Shown in pieces: positions 54,072-62,684 of a DNA stretch of 64,000 nt; position 1 is the stretch's first letter, and each line of letters starts with the position of its first letter. The notes under the pieces were generated by a model that was given only the letters and a program-made list of their open reading frames with translations, had not been told where the DNA came from and ran no database searches. The stretch spans positions 1-64,000 of the forward strand of contig JAFWNG010000015.1 in the NCBI GenBank assembly GCA_017510405.1, read 5' to 3'. This DNA comes from Solobacterium sp. GTDB lineage: Bacteria > Bacillota_I > Bacilli_A > Erysipelotrichales > Erysipelotrichaceae. Position numbers and translations under genes: made by a program.

Positions 54072-55441
54072 TGCTGTTCCTCCTTCCGTCCGGCAGGATC
54101 AACCGGCGTGAGATACTCTGCACAGAGCGGGACAAGTTTCCCTTTCCTGTACACATGAAGACTGCAGTTTCTGAGCCGCTCCGCATCCAGATTCATCGCA
54201 TCCTGAAACGGCATGCAGGAAACGGTAAAGGACTGCGAACGGACTTTTCTCAGGAATACGTCCATATCTGTCACGTCGCTGTTTTCCATCGGCAGCCGCA
54301 GCGGATGATTCACTGCCCTGCAGGAAGCGGCAGTATACTGCTCCGGAGTATGTACAGAAGCGTTTTCCGCTTTCAGTTCCGTATTCTGCCGCAGCCAGTG
54401 CTTTGCCACGAACTCCCGGTTTTCTCCTGCTGTGATCATTGTGCGCGGTGCCGCATTGCCATGAGTCAGCGGAATCAGAAGGCCTTTTTCGGCAATAAAG
54501 GATCCATGGAAACCACACAGAGGATGGTCACACCGTGAGGGAACAAAATCAGTAAAGACAAGACCGGTCTGCTCACAGAGTGAAGCAAGAAGTTCATCCA
54601 TCGTACAATGTTCAGGACTTACCGGTCCATTCTCCGGCACCCGGCCGAAATAAGATACCGGCTGAAAATGAACACCGCGAACAACAGGGGAGCGGTCGGC
54701 TGCATACTTTACGATGTCCCCTAATATACGCAGATTCACGCCGGGCACCACCGTCGGCACAAGCGTTACTCCCAGTCCTGCCGCACCGCTGTTTGCGATC
54801 GCCTTTTCTTTGATCTCCAGCATACTGCGTCCACGCAGCGTCCGGTAAATACGGTCATCTGTTCCGTCAAACTGAAGGAACACGAAATTCAGTCCTGCAT
54901 CCGCCAGAGCTTGTGCCAGGTCAGGTTCCTGCGCCAGCCGGATCCCGTTGGTATTCACCTGGACATAAGGAATCCCGGCTTCTCTGGCTGCGCGGATCAG
55001 ATCAGGAAGATCATTACGCAGTGTGGGTTCCCCGCCGGAAAGCTGCAGCATAGGCCGGGATGCAGTGTGCGCGATGTTCTGTACGGCATCCAGCAGTTCC
55101 GTAAGCGGCGGTTCGCTGTTTTTTCCCGCGTCCGCAAAGCAGAAACGGCAGCGGAGATTGCATCGTTCTGTTACTTCCAGCACCACGCAGCAGCTCCCCT
55201 GCACATGTTCACTGCAGAGACCGCACGCCTCCGGACAGTGAAGTCCCTCGCTTCCCGCTAACGGGGCAGTGCCGGAGATCCAGCGTGAAAACGGGAGCCG
55301 TCCCCGCCAGACAGTCGTTTCCCATGTTCCGTGCTGCGGGCATGTTTTTGTCATGACAACGCTGCCGTCCGGACGCTGATCCAGAACGGCAGGTATATTG
55401 GCAAGACATACAGGGCAGACGGATCTTGTCTCTCGAATCAT
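54068..55441 (-). CDS. radical SAM enzyme with N-terminal cysteine motifs
   Basis: The 457-residue protein has the radical SAM cluster CNLRCRFC (C94, C98, C101). Before it lie CPVC (9-12), CPQHG (from C34) and CPEACGLC (C69, C73, C76), an arrangement like the MJ0619/tetraether-synthase group of radical SAM enzymes, which act on lipids or pterins. The SPASM-like C-terminal region has scattered Cys (e.g. CDHPLCG, CRAVNH). This is consistent with a radical reaction on a small molecule or cofactor. Related proteins are recalled as selenoproteins in other species; here no in-frame TGA is seen. Confidence 0.85.
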   Translation of the reverse strand: MIRETRSVCPVCLANIPAVLDQRPDGSVVMTKTCPQHGTWETTVWRGRLPFSRWISGTAPLAGSEGLHCPEACGLCSEHVQGSCCVVLEVTERCNLRCRFCFADAGKNSEPPLTELLDAVQNIAHTASRPMLQLSGGEPTLRNDLPDLIRAAREAGIPYVQVNTNGIRLAQEPDLAQALADAGLNFVFLQFDGTDDRIYRTLRGRSMLEIKEKAIANSGAAGLGVTLVPTVVPGVNLRILGDIVKYAADRSPVVRGVHFQPVSYFGRVPENGPVSPEHCTMDELLASLCEQTGLVFTDFVPSRCDHPLCGFHGSFIAEKGLLIPLTHGNAAPRTMITAGENREFVAKHWLRQNTELKAENASVHTPEQYTAASCRAVNHPLRLPMENSDVTDMDVFLRKVRSQSFTVSCMPFQDAMNLDAERLRNCSLHVYRKGKLVPLCAEYLTPVDPAGRKEEQQ

Positions 55442-55460
55442 GAAACGGATCTCCCCTTCC

Positions 55461-56519
55461 TTACTGACTTGTCACCGAAAAGATCATGGTGTCAAGATTA
55501 TGCTTTTTCCCCGCTGCGTCGATGCATGCCTTCATGATCTGCTCTGCAAGCATCGGCGGGCAAAGAAGCCGGGCATTGATCACTACAGACAGTTCTACCG
55601 CCCTGCGGCCGAACAGATGGTCTTTTTCCAGCGGATAATCGATGCCGGTCAGGGAATACTTTGCATAATCCCCATCTTCCCCATAAGCGAAGATCTTCAT
55701 ATGGGGAGTATTCGCATTCATTGCGGCAAAGGAAAAACGGGCAGTCTCCATCAGATCACTGAGATAACTGTCCGGACGGAAATCATCGCAGCAGACTTTC
55801 ACGTAATACCGGCAGTCGTACCATGCAAGTCTGTCTGCCGGGGCAGACAGTTCCCCTCGGTCTCCCAGTCCCTGCGGCTGATTCAGCGGCGCAGAGGAAG
55901 AAAGCAGATAGTCGCCAAGCTCCCCGATCCCGGTGCCGTATCTTGCACTGACGGGAAATACGGGAATGTCCGGACGTACGCTGCGGATCAGATCCACTGC
56001 CTGTCCGGTTTCTTCCGGAGTGAGCAGATCGATCTTATTGAGCACAGCCGCGTCCGCCTCCTGCAGATGGGCACGCAGGATCTCCCCCATGTCGCCGGGA
56101 AGATGGATGCGGTATGAGGCGTCCTCATCGGAAAGAAGAGACAGTTCACGGGGAGAAATGACAGCCGCAAAAGGCGCCAGTTCCGTCTGTCCGCCGGCAT
56201 AGCTGCGGTACACATGATCCAGTCCGCCGATGCCGCAGCCCGGAATATCGCTCAGCACCAGCTCCGCCCCGGACGCAAATGCTTTTTCCAGCACTTCAGA
56301 CAGTTCCTGTGTCCGGAAACAGATGCATCCGCCCGGCATGGCACTTACAGAAGCACCGTGCTTTTCACTGTAAGCCGCATCCACCATATCGCAGTCCCCG
56401 ATATCATTGACGATCAGGGAACAGCGGATCCCTTTCTGTCTGTAATAACTGTCCAGTGCGATCATGGCAGTGGTTTTTCCCGCTCCCAGAAAACCGCTGA
56501 TGATGCCGAATTTCCTCAT
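55461..56519 (-). CDS. CobW/G3E-family GTPase of the hydroxylase cluster
   Basis: The 352-residue protein has a P-loop GFLGAGKTT (9-17), a CobW-like GGCICF motif (C65, C67; canonical CobW has CxCC) and NKID (161-164). COG0523 GTPases insert metals or act as chaperones. Here the likely client is the molybdenum hydroxylase or a metal used by the radical enzyme. The ATG at 56519 is chosen because AGAAGGG lies 9 bases away; ATGs at 56528 and 56624 are less well placed. Confidence 0.82.
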   Translation of the reverse strand: MRKFGIISGFLGAGKTTAMIALDSYYRQKGIRCSLIVNDIGDCDMVDAAYSEKHGASVSAMPGGCICFRTQELSEVLEKAFASGAELVLSDIPGCGIGGLDHVYRSYAGGQTELAPFAAVISPRELSLLSDEDASYRIHLPGDMGEILRAHLQEADAAVLNKIDLLTPEETGQAVDLIRSVRPDIPVFPVSARYGTGIGELGDYLLSSSAPLNQPQGLGDRGELSAPADRLAWYDCRYYVKVCCDDFRPDSYLSDLMETARFSFAAMNANTPHMKIFAYGEDGDYAKYSLTGIDYPLEKDHLFGRRAVELSVVINARLLCPPMLAEQIMKACIDAAGKKHNLDTMIFSVTSQ

Positions 56520-56536
56520 AGTGCGCATCCCTTCTG

Positions 56537-56740
56537 TTATTTGTCTTCCAGCGCGGTCTCCGCGTCGGCGATCTTTCCCTCTGCCAGTTCTTCGGGAATA
56601 TATACAGCGCCGCATTTCGGACACCGCATCACTTCCGTGTGAAAATTATGTCCCAGATATGTAAAGTCTGCGCGGGCAAGTTCCATTCTGACCCTGCATC
56701 TGGAGCAGAGAATATCCTCATAAGAAACAAATTCAGCCAT
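56537..56740 (-). CDS. 67-residue zinc-ribbon or redox protein
   Basis: The small protein has CSRC (12-15) and CPKCG (39-43), a rubredoxin-like or zinc-ribbon pair, and MELARADFTYLGH between. It overlaps the upstream oxidoreductase by 8 bases and ends 17 bases before the GTPase. It may carry electrons or bind metal for maturation; similar small redox proteins are recalled from the Desulfovibrio cluster (DVU_1557). Confidence 0.8.
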   Translation of the reverse strand: MAEFVSYEDILCSRCRVRMELARADFTYLGHNFHTEVMRCPKCGAVYIPEELAEGKIADAETALEDK

Positions 56741-58982
56741 TCTGTCCTCCTGCGATCTCCATACGGTGGGAATACACCTTTACAAGTTCATAGCCTTCCC
56801 CGTTCTTCTGATAATGGATCCAGACCGTAACAACACCTTCTTTGATACTGGCAATGAAGACGCCTTCCTTTTCAAAGCGAACACCGCCGTTTTCCGCCGT
56901 GTACAGCGCTTTCCGCACCGTGTCTTCGGAAATCAGCGTCCGTGCCATTTTCTTCTGCAGTTCTTCCGGTATCTGCAGTTCCATATCCTCCCAGGCTTCC
57001 CGGGGGATCACAAATGTCTGATCGGTGTATTTTTCCATAATGTCCTTCTTCAGCCGGAGCATGTTCTGTCTCCGCATATTGATCGGTACCGGGGGACGGG
57101 TTCCGTCGTCCAGCCCGTATACCGCATCCAGGATGTGCATGGCCTGTTTGCCCCGGGACGCAAATGTTTCCCGGCAGTTGGCACAATAGGTCACATACGG
57201 CAGATCGCTCTCAGATATCCGGTTCCGGGTGATCTCTTCATACAGTTCAGGGTTCGCCGCCTGGATATGTCCGCCGAATCCGCAGCAGCGCGCTTTTTCC
57301 CCGTGCCACGCCAGTTCCTGAACACGGATGCCGGATCTTTCTGCCAGGACACGTACGCTCTGACGCGCCGATGCATCCAAGGAGGACGCACACGGATCAA
57401 ACACAGCGGCATCCGTCTTCACCGGTGTCTCTTCTTTTGGAAACCCGCAGAGGACGCTGTACAGGGAAATGATTTCTGTCTCCGGCAGTTTTTCCCGCAG
57501 GGATCTTTCGCAGGATGTGCAGGCGCAGATCACTTTCGGATTTCCGAGCGCGTGCAGCTGTTCCCGCAGTCTTTCCGCAATGTCGTTTTCCAGTTCTTCC
57601 ATTCCTGCCCATCTTGCCGGAATACCGCAGCATGACAGGATCAGTCCGCACGACAGATCGGCTTCTTCAGCCAGCGAAGCATAGGCTTTTTCCACGTACC
57701 GCGGATCAGAAGCACCCAGCTGGCATCCCGGGAAGAAAACATACTCACAGGTTTCCCCGCTACTTCCTGCCATGACCAGCGATGCATCTTCCATGGCAAA
57801 GCGCATTTCGCGCAGCCAGTGATCATGAAACGCCGGCGGGTAGATACCCATACTGACGCGGTCCCGCCGCGAGTACAGTATGGCGGCACCGGCATCCGCA
57901 TTTTCCGGGCAGATCCTCTCACAGAGACCGCACAGATTGCAGGATGAGACCTCACGCCCGATCGTACGCATGGAAGCACCGGCGACGACCACGGAATCCT
58001 GATAGATCTCCGTTGAGATCCGGAGCGGATCTTTCCGGTATTTCTGCAGCATCTCACACGCGTCCATACAGGCGCTGCAGTCACACTGCAGACACCTGGC
58101 CGCCTCTGCCGCAGCTTCTTCCTTCGTATATGTTCCGCCCGAAGGCAGCACGGCAGGACATTTCTCCATCCCCTCCGTGCTGATATAGTGACCGCAGAAG
58201 CCGGCTTCCTCTTTCTTTGCATGATCCGGCATATTTCCGGAAAGCAGATAACTTTCGATCTGCTGTGCTGCCTTCATGCCGTGAAGACACGCTTCGATAT
58301 CACTGCATCCGGTGACTTTTCCGCCCACGAAGATGCCTTTTGCGGCAGCTGCCAGTGTACCGGGATCCCAGCCATCCAGAAGACCGAAAGTGCTGCCGGA
58401 CGCTCCGGTCGCCACATACACAGCGTCCGCATCCGGCAGATCCGGACTGCCGACCGGATGATCAAAGACAAATTCGATCTTTTCCGGTGACATCTGGGTC
58501 CTGATCTCCGCTTCCATCTTTTCCCAGGAAGGATGATCCTTCAGGGAACCGCCCCAGCTTCCGGAAGCCTCATATACGGTCACGCTGTATTTGCGGATGG
58601 CCAGACGGAGCGCACACACAAGACCGCTCAGTCCGCCGCCGATTACCGCGATCCTTTCCGCTCTTGCCGGCAGACGGTACACTTGGGGTTCCTTTTTCTT
58701 TGTCAGTTCAAAACAGGCGGATTCCAGATCATGGATCCGGACGCTGTCGTCCAGAAACTTCCGTGTACAGACGCCTTCACACGGGGCACTGCACAGCAGT
58801 GATACCGTCTCCGGGAATATCAGTTCACTGCGCAGCTGGCGGTAGGCGCTGCTGAAACGACCTTTCTGCATTTTCTCTGTGAAACTTCTCAGATCCAGAT
58901 GAAACGGGCACGCATTCGTGCAGACAGCAGGTTCACCGCGGAAACAGCCGCTGGTGAAAGCCATAGCCTTTTCTTTATCCAT
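56733..58982 (-). CDS. FAD/NAD(P)-linked Fe-S oxidoreductase with CCG domains
   Basis: The 749-residue protein has an N-terminal GltD-like Fe-S region (C13, C21, C25; C64, C68, C72), a flavin-binding Rossmann motif IGGGLSG (114-120), cysteine clusters CLQCDCSAC and CNLCGLCERICP (4Fe-4S), and two CCG motifs (CCGIPARW, CCGFGGH) of heterodisulfide-reductase B type, plus a C-terminal tail. It likely moves electrons between NAD(P)H or ferredoxin and the hydroxylase or a disulfide carrier. The ATG at 58982 follows GGGGGAGG; 44 earlier codons are discarded. Confidence 0.85.
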   Translation of the reverse strand: MDKEKAMAFTSGCFRGEPAVCTNACPFHLDLRSFTEKMQKGRFSSAYRQLRSELIFPETVSLLCSAPCEGVCTRKFLDDSVRIHDLESACFELTKKKEPQVYRLPARAERIAVIGGGLSGLVCALRLAIRKYSVTVYEASGSWGGSLKDHPSWEKMEAEIRTQMSPEKIEFVFDHPVGSPDLPDADAVYVATGASGSTFGLLDGWDPGTLAAAAKGIFVGGKVTGCSDIEACLHGMKAAQQIESYLLSGNMPDHAKKEEAGFCGHYISTEGMEKCPAVLPSGGTYTKEEAAAEAARCLQCDCSACMDACEMLQKYRKDPLRISTEIYQDSVVVAGASMRTIGREVSSCNLCGLCERICPENADAGAAILYSRRDRVSMGIYPPAFHDHWLREMRFAMEDASLVMAGSSGETCEYVFFPGCQLGASDPRYVEKAYASLAEEADLSCGLILSCCGIPARWAGMEELENDIAERLREQLHALGNPKVICACTSCERSLREKLPETEIISLYSVLCGFPKEETPVKTDAAVFDPCASSLDASARQSVRVLAERSGIRVQELAWHGEKARCCGFGGHIQAANPELYEEITRNRISESDLPYVTYCANCRETFASRGKQAMHILDAVYGLDDGTRPPVPINMRRQNMLRLKKDIMEKYTDQTFVIPREAWEDMELQIPEELQKKMARTLISEDTVRKALYTAENGGVRFEKEGVFIASIKEGVVTVWIHYQKNGEGYELVKVYSHRMEIAGGQNG

Positions 58983-59131
58983 AATGATCAATACCTCCCC
59001 CGCTCTCTTGCGGAAGCAGATGAATTTAACAGTGTCAGAATGTTGAAAAAACAATAACATGACGCTGTTCTTTCCGCAATACAAAGGGCCGGCCGCGCCG
59101 GCCGGCCCTGTCATACGAACAGAGTTCAGAA

Positions 59132-61963
59132 TCAGATCGGGTTATTGATGATCTCCTCGATCTCATCTTCAAAGTCTGTGCCGAAGAAGTATGGCTCCGG
59201 TTTGAGTTCTTCCCCTCTTGCTTTGGCATCCAGCGCAGCCTTGATCTTCTCCGGACGGGCCGGTTCATCATAGATCCGTACGCCGGCAGCGTCTGCGATC
59301 GCATTGATCACGGATACGTGGCCGCTGGCCTGGAATGTTTCGGAGCATCCGGAGGATCCGAACGGTGTCAGTGCCGGATCACGCGGTGTCTCAACATAGA
59401 TCGCGTTGAAGTCATCCGGGATATCCAGAATCGTCGGAACGCCGCAGGCAAGGATACTCTTGTCCTTCATGACATCGAAGTAATCCTCTGTCAGGGCAAT
59501 ACCGATACTGTGGGAAGTACCGCCGAATGCCTGTCCGTCTACAGCAAGCTTATTGCCGATCTTACCGACGTCAGCGACGACTGTGTAGCGTACGACGGTG
59601 GCTTTGCCGGTATCCGGGTTCACTTCCACTTCGCACAGGTTCAGGCCGTACATATAGGCACCGCGCGCTTCACCCTGACCGCGGTTCGGATCCGGTTCGT
59701 GCATGCCGGTATTGAAGTAGTCAGCGTGACCGGTGTACTTCAGATCGATGCCTTCTGCCTTCATCTCATCATAGGTACGGAAGGTTCCGTCCGCCTTGCG
59801 CATGGCATCCATCAGCTTATTGGCACCATTGATGCACGCAAGACCGTACATGATGTGAGAGCGGCTGCCGGCAGCGACGCCGGTATCCGGACAGTACTTG
59901 GTATCACACATGACGAAGTGTACCTGCTCGGGCTTGATGCCCAGCGGTTCGAGTGCTTTTACAGTCAGCGTGACAGTACCGATATCACCGCCCTGGCCCA
60001 TGTCTTCCCAGGTATTGTATACCGTTACGGAATTGTCCGGATTCAGCTCAATGGACATATCCGCACTGTCGATGCCGCCGAGGGTGCACTGGAATCCGCC
60101 GAAGGACACGCCGACGCCGGCAAGCTTGCCTTCTGCCTTCTTCGCCGCAGCCTCTGCCTTATACTTCTCATAGACCGGACGGGCTTTATCGAACATCTCC
60201 TTCATCGGATATTCTTTGTAGTATTCACCGTAGATTGCCTTTTCACCCGGCTGTACCAGGTTGTTGTAGCGGAACTCAAACGGATCGATCCCCATCTTCC
60301 GTGCCAGCATATCCATGAGCGCTTCACTCTGGGCATACGCTTCCGGAGAACCGAATCCGCGGTATGCGACGCCGTGGCTGTGGTTGGAAAGAACCATACG
60401 GCCGAGACCCTTGGCATTCGGCAGTGCATAGCCGTGATACGGCAGACGGATCATAGCAGGCAGTTCAAGGTCTGTCTGGTTGACATACGGACCGGTATCC
60501 ATGACGCTGTCCCACTCTGCCGCAACAAGTTTGCCGTTCTCATCACATGCCAGACGGGCATTGTGATAGGAGGAGGTACGCTTGCCGGAGAAGTGCATGA
60601 ACTCTTCATAACTCATGGTAAGCGCACACGGACGATCCAGATTCTGTACCGCAGTCGCAACGATCGCATAGCTGCCGGTATATACAGAGGAACCGAAGCT
60701 GCCGCCTACCGGGTTGGTAATAACACGGATCTGATCCTGCGGCAGGCCGATACCGCCGGCAATATAGCCGATGACCTGATATGTCGCCTGTGCCTTGCAC
60801 TGAATAGTCAGCTTTCCGTCCGTATCCCAGTAAGCCTGTACGGTATCCGGTTCGATCGGCAGATGCGGCTCATGCTGAGTATGGAAGCTTCCTTTTACAG
60901 AGCAGTAAGCATCGTCGATCACTTCCGAAGCATCCTCTTCACCATGGAGCATCGGAATCGTCAGCATCTGGTTGGGGATGCCGTCAAAGATCTGCATCGC
61001 ACCCGGAGCGAGCGACTCAAGGGCGGTCATGTAAGCAGGCAGGACCTCCAGATTCTGTTTGACCTTCTTAGCAGCGGCACGTGCCTGTTCGCGTGTTTCC
61101 GCACAGACGACAGCTACCACGTCACCGCGGCGGTAGATCTTTCCGCCGTTGATGATCGGCATGTCATTGCTGGAGCCTTTGGTACGCGGATTGTACATCG
61201 GGTTGGGCATGATGTTGGTGCCCTTGACATCTTTCGCTGTCAGCACCTTGATGACACCCGGCATCTTCTCTGCCTCGGATGTGTCGATACTGATGATGTT
61301 CGCATGGGCGACCTCAGACTGTACAATTGCCAGCTGGACGGTGCCCTGCGGCATCTGTTTGATCACATCATCACCGTAGTCGAACATACCGCAGGCTTTC
61401 GCAGCGGCTGTCGGACGCGGCATACTCGAGCCGTATACATCCTCTCCGCCCTTATACATGATGTCTTCCATAGTTGCTTCACCGCGCATGACTTTTGCGG
61501 CTTCCATGACAGCATCAACGATCTGCTTGTAGCCGGTGCAGCGGCAGATATTGCGGTTCTTATAGAACCACTCACGGACTTCCTCTCTGGTCGGGGAAGG
61601 ATTCTCTGTCAGCAGAGCATATGCAGCTACGATAAATCCCGGTGTGCAGAAGCCGCACTGGATCGCACCGCATGTAATGAATGCCTGCTGGATCGGGTGC
61701 AGATGACCCGGTGTGCCGATTCCTTCGATCGTCGTAACAACGGAGTTATCGGGAATACTCTTCATTTTTCTGGTGCAGGAACGTGTAAGCTTTCCATTGA
61801 GGATGATGGAGCAGGCGCCGCATACGCCTGTTCCGCATCCGATCTTGGTTCCCGTCAGACCAATACGCCTGAGGCACTCTGCCAGCGAATCCGCTGCGGG
61901 ATCGTACACGAATGCACGTGGTACGCCGTTGATGACAAGATACTTACGGTCGAGTTGTTGCAT
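59132..61963 (-). CDS. single-chain molybdenum hydroxylase (aldehyde/xanthine oxidoreductase family)
   Basis: The 943-residue protein carries two [2Fe-2S] domains (C43, C48, C51, C63; then C103, C106, C140, C142) followed directly by molybdopterin-binding domains (GGSFGSSVYTG and GSSGCSETFQASGH, which keeps the active-site Glu). There is no FAD domain, so it resembles Desulfovibrio aldehyde oxidoreductase (MOP). It hydroxylates an aldehyde, purine or other N-heterocycle using water. The GSSGCSE active loop differs from the common GVGE, suggesting an unusual substrate. Its partners are the flavin/Fe-S oxidoreductase and maturation genes downstream. Confidence 0.92.
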   Translation of the reverse strand: MQQLDRKYLVINGVPRAFVYDPAADSLAECLRRIGLTGTKIGCGTGVCGACSIILNGKLTRSCTRKMKSIPDNSVVTTIEGIGTPGHLHPIQQAFITCGAIQCGFCTPGFIVAAYALLTENPSPTREEVREWFYKNRNICRCTGYKQIVDAVMEAAKVMRGEATMEDIMYKGGEDVYGSSMPRPTAAAKACGMFDYGDDVIKQMPQGTVQLAIVQSEVAHANIISIDTSEAEKMPGVIKVLTAKDVKGTNIMPNPMYNPRTKGSSNDMPIINGGKIYRRGDVVAVVCAETREQARAAAKKVKQNLEVLPAYMTALESLAPGAMQIFDGIPNQMLTIPMLHGEEDASEVIDDAYCSVKGSFHTQHEPHLPIEPDTVQAYWDTDGKLTIQCKAQATYQVIGYIAGGIGLPQDQIRVITNPVGGSFGSSVYTGSYAIVATAVQNLDRPCALTMSYEEFMHFSGKRTSSYHNARLACDENGKLVAAEWDSVMDTGPYVNQTDLELPAMIRLPYHGYALPNAKGLGRMVLSNHSHGVAYRGFGSPEAYAQSEALMDMLARKMGIDPFEFRYNNLVQPGEKAIYGEYYKEYPMKEMFDKARPVYEKYKAEAAAKKAEGKLAGVGVSFGGFQCTLGGIDSADMSIELNPDNSVTVYNTWEDMGQGGDIGTVTLTVKALEPLGIKPEQVHFVMCDTKYCPDTGVAAGSRSHIMYGLACINGANKLMDAMRKADGTFRTYDEMKAEGIDLKYTGHADYFNTGMHEPDPNRGQGEARGAYMYGLNLCEVEVNPDTGKATVVRYTVVADVGKIGNKLAVDGQAFGGTSHSIGIALTEDYFDVMKDKSILACGVPTILDIPDDFNAIYVETPRDPALTPFGSSGCSETFQASGHVSVINAIADAAGVRIYDEPARPEKIKAALDAKARGEELKPEPYFFGTDFEDEIEEIINNPI

Positions 61964-62017
61964 AATTATAACCTCCTTGATTATTAAATACCGGTTTCCC
62001 GGCTTAAACAGACATGA

Positions 62018-62473
62018 TTATTCTTCTTCCAGCATCTCTTCGACGATATCACATGCGGAACTGATGACCGCAGGACATTTCGCCATGAGATTTCCGGCAT
62101 AGATCGCTGCCTTCTCTTCCGGAACAGCAAACGATTTTCCCAGGATCTCCCGGCAAAGGATGGACCCGTTCCGTTCTTCAAAACGGGAATTGAACTCCTG
62201 AATTTTCTGTTCCAGATTGCGGATCTGTTCCATAGACGGCTGTTCGCTCCAGCCGTATTCCATTGCCAGGACCAGGTTGGCTCCGACAACGGCACCGCAC
62301 GTGCCGCCGTAAAAACTGCCGCCGCCAAAAGGACTGGTCAGCCGCAGGGCCAGATCTTCGTCCACTCCGACTTCCGGAGCAAAACGGGCAAATACACACT
62401 GAGAACACATAAAGCCCCTGCCTGCCAGTTCAGCGGCTTTTTCGACTGTCATTTCTCCTTCACTGAATTTCAT
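62018..62473 (-). CDS. C-GCAxxG-C-C family redox protein
   Basis: The 151-residue protein has CSQC (23-26), GTCGAVVGAN (C59), and later single Cys at about 107 (ILCREIL) and 132 (KCPAVI), the family pattern. Such proteins are thought to bind a metal or cluster. It is first in the hydroxylase operon, 54 bases upstream of the hydroxylase gene, and is co-conserved with it in my memory of sulfate reducers. Confidence 0.85.
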   Translation of the reverse strand: MKFSEGEMTVEKAAELAGRGFMCSQCVFARFAPEVGVDEDLALRLTSPFGGGSFYGGTCGAVVGANLVLAMEYGWSEQPSMEQIRNLEQKIQEFNSRFEERNGSILCREILGKSFAVPEEKAAIYAGNLMAKCPAVISSACDIVEEMLEEE

Positions 62474-62544
62474 ATCGTTTCACCTGTTTCTGATTGCAGA
62501 TCGAATTATGGTAATATTTCCGGAGCATTACTTCACTTCTGTAA

Positions 62545-62573
62545 TAGCATGTGCGTTATAATAGAGTCAACTT
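62545..62573 (-). promoter_or_regulatory. possible promoter of the hydroxylase operon
   Basis: On the minus strand TTGACT is followed after 18 bases by TATTAC, about 70 bases before the C-GCAxxG gene. It overlaps the divergent promoter of the phosphatase gene. Coordinates are approximate. Confidence 0.35.
62557..62562 (+). promoter_or_regulatory. -10 element of the phosphatase-HD gene
   Basis: A perfect TATAAT lies 122 bases before the start, with a weak TTCACT -35 at 62532-62537. The long leader shows no clear riboswitch. Confidence 0.4.
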
Positions 62574-62684
62574 ACACGAAAATAACAATTGCTTTTGAAA
62601 TGACGATGGTAATAATCCCCTGATCTGTACAGACCGCAAAGCATCCGGACATAACATACATACAATGCCGGCCAGAGGTAGATA

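Noticed and set aside
54068-55441. Selenocysteine in the radical SAM protein
   Set aside because: No in-frame TGA lies inside the gene, so no Sec codon or SECIS element is supported here.
59318-61987. Long 889-codon plus-strand open frame opposite the Mo hydroxylase
   Set aside because: It is the mirror of a high-GC coding gene with clear Fe-S and Mo motifs; its translation has no recognisable domain and no ribosome site.
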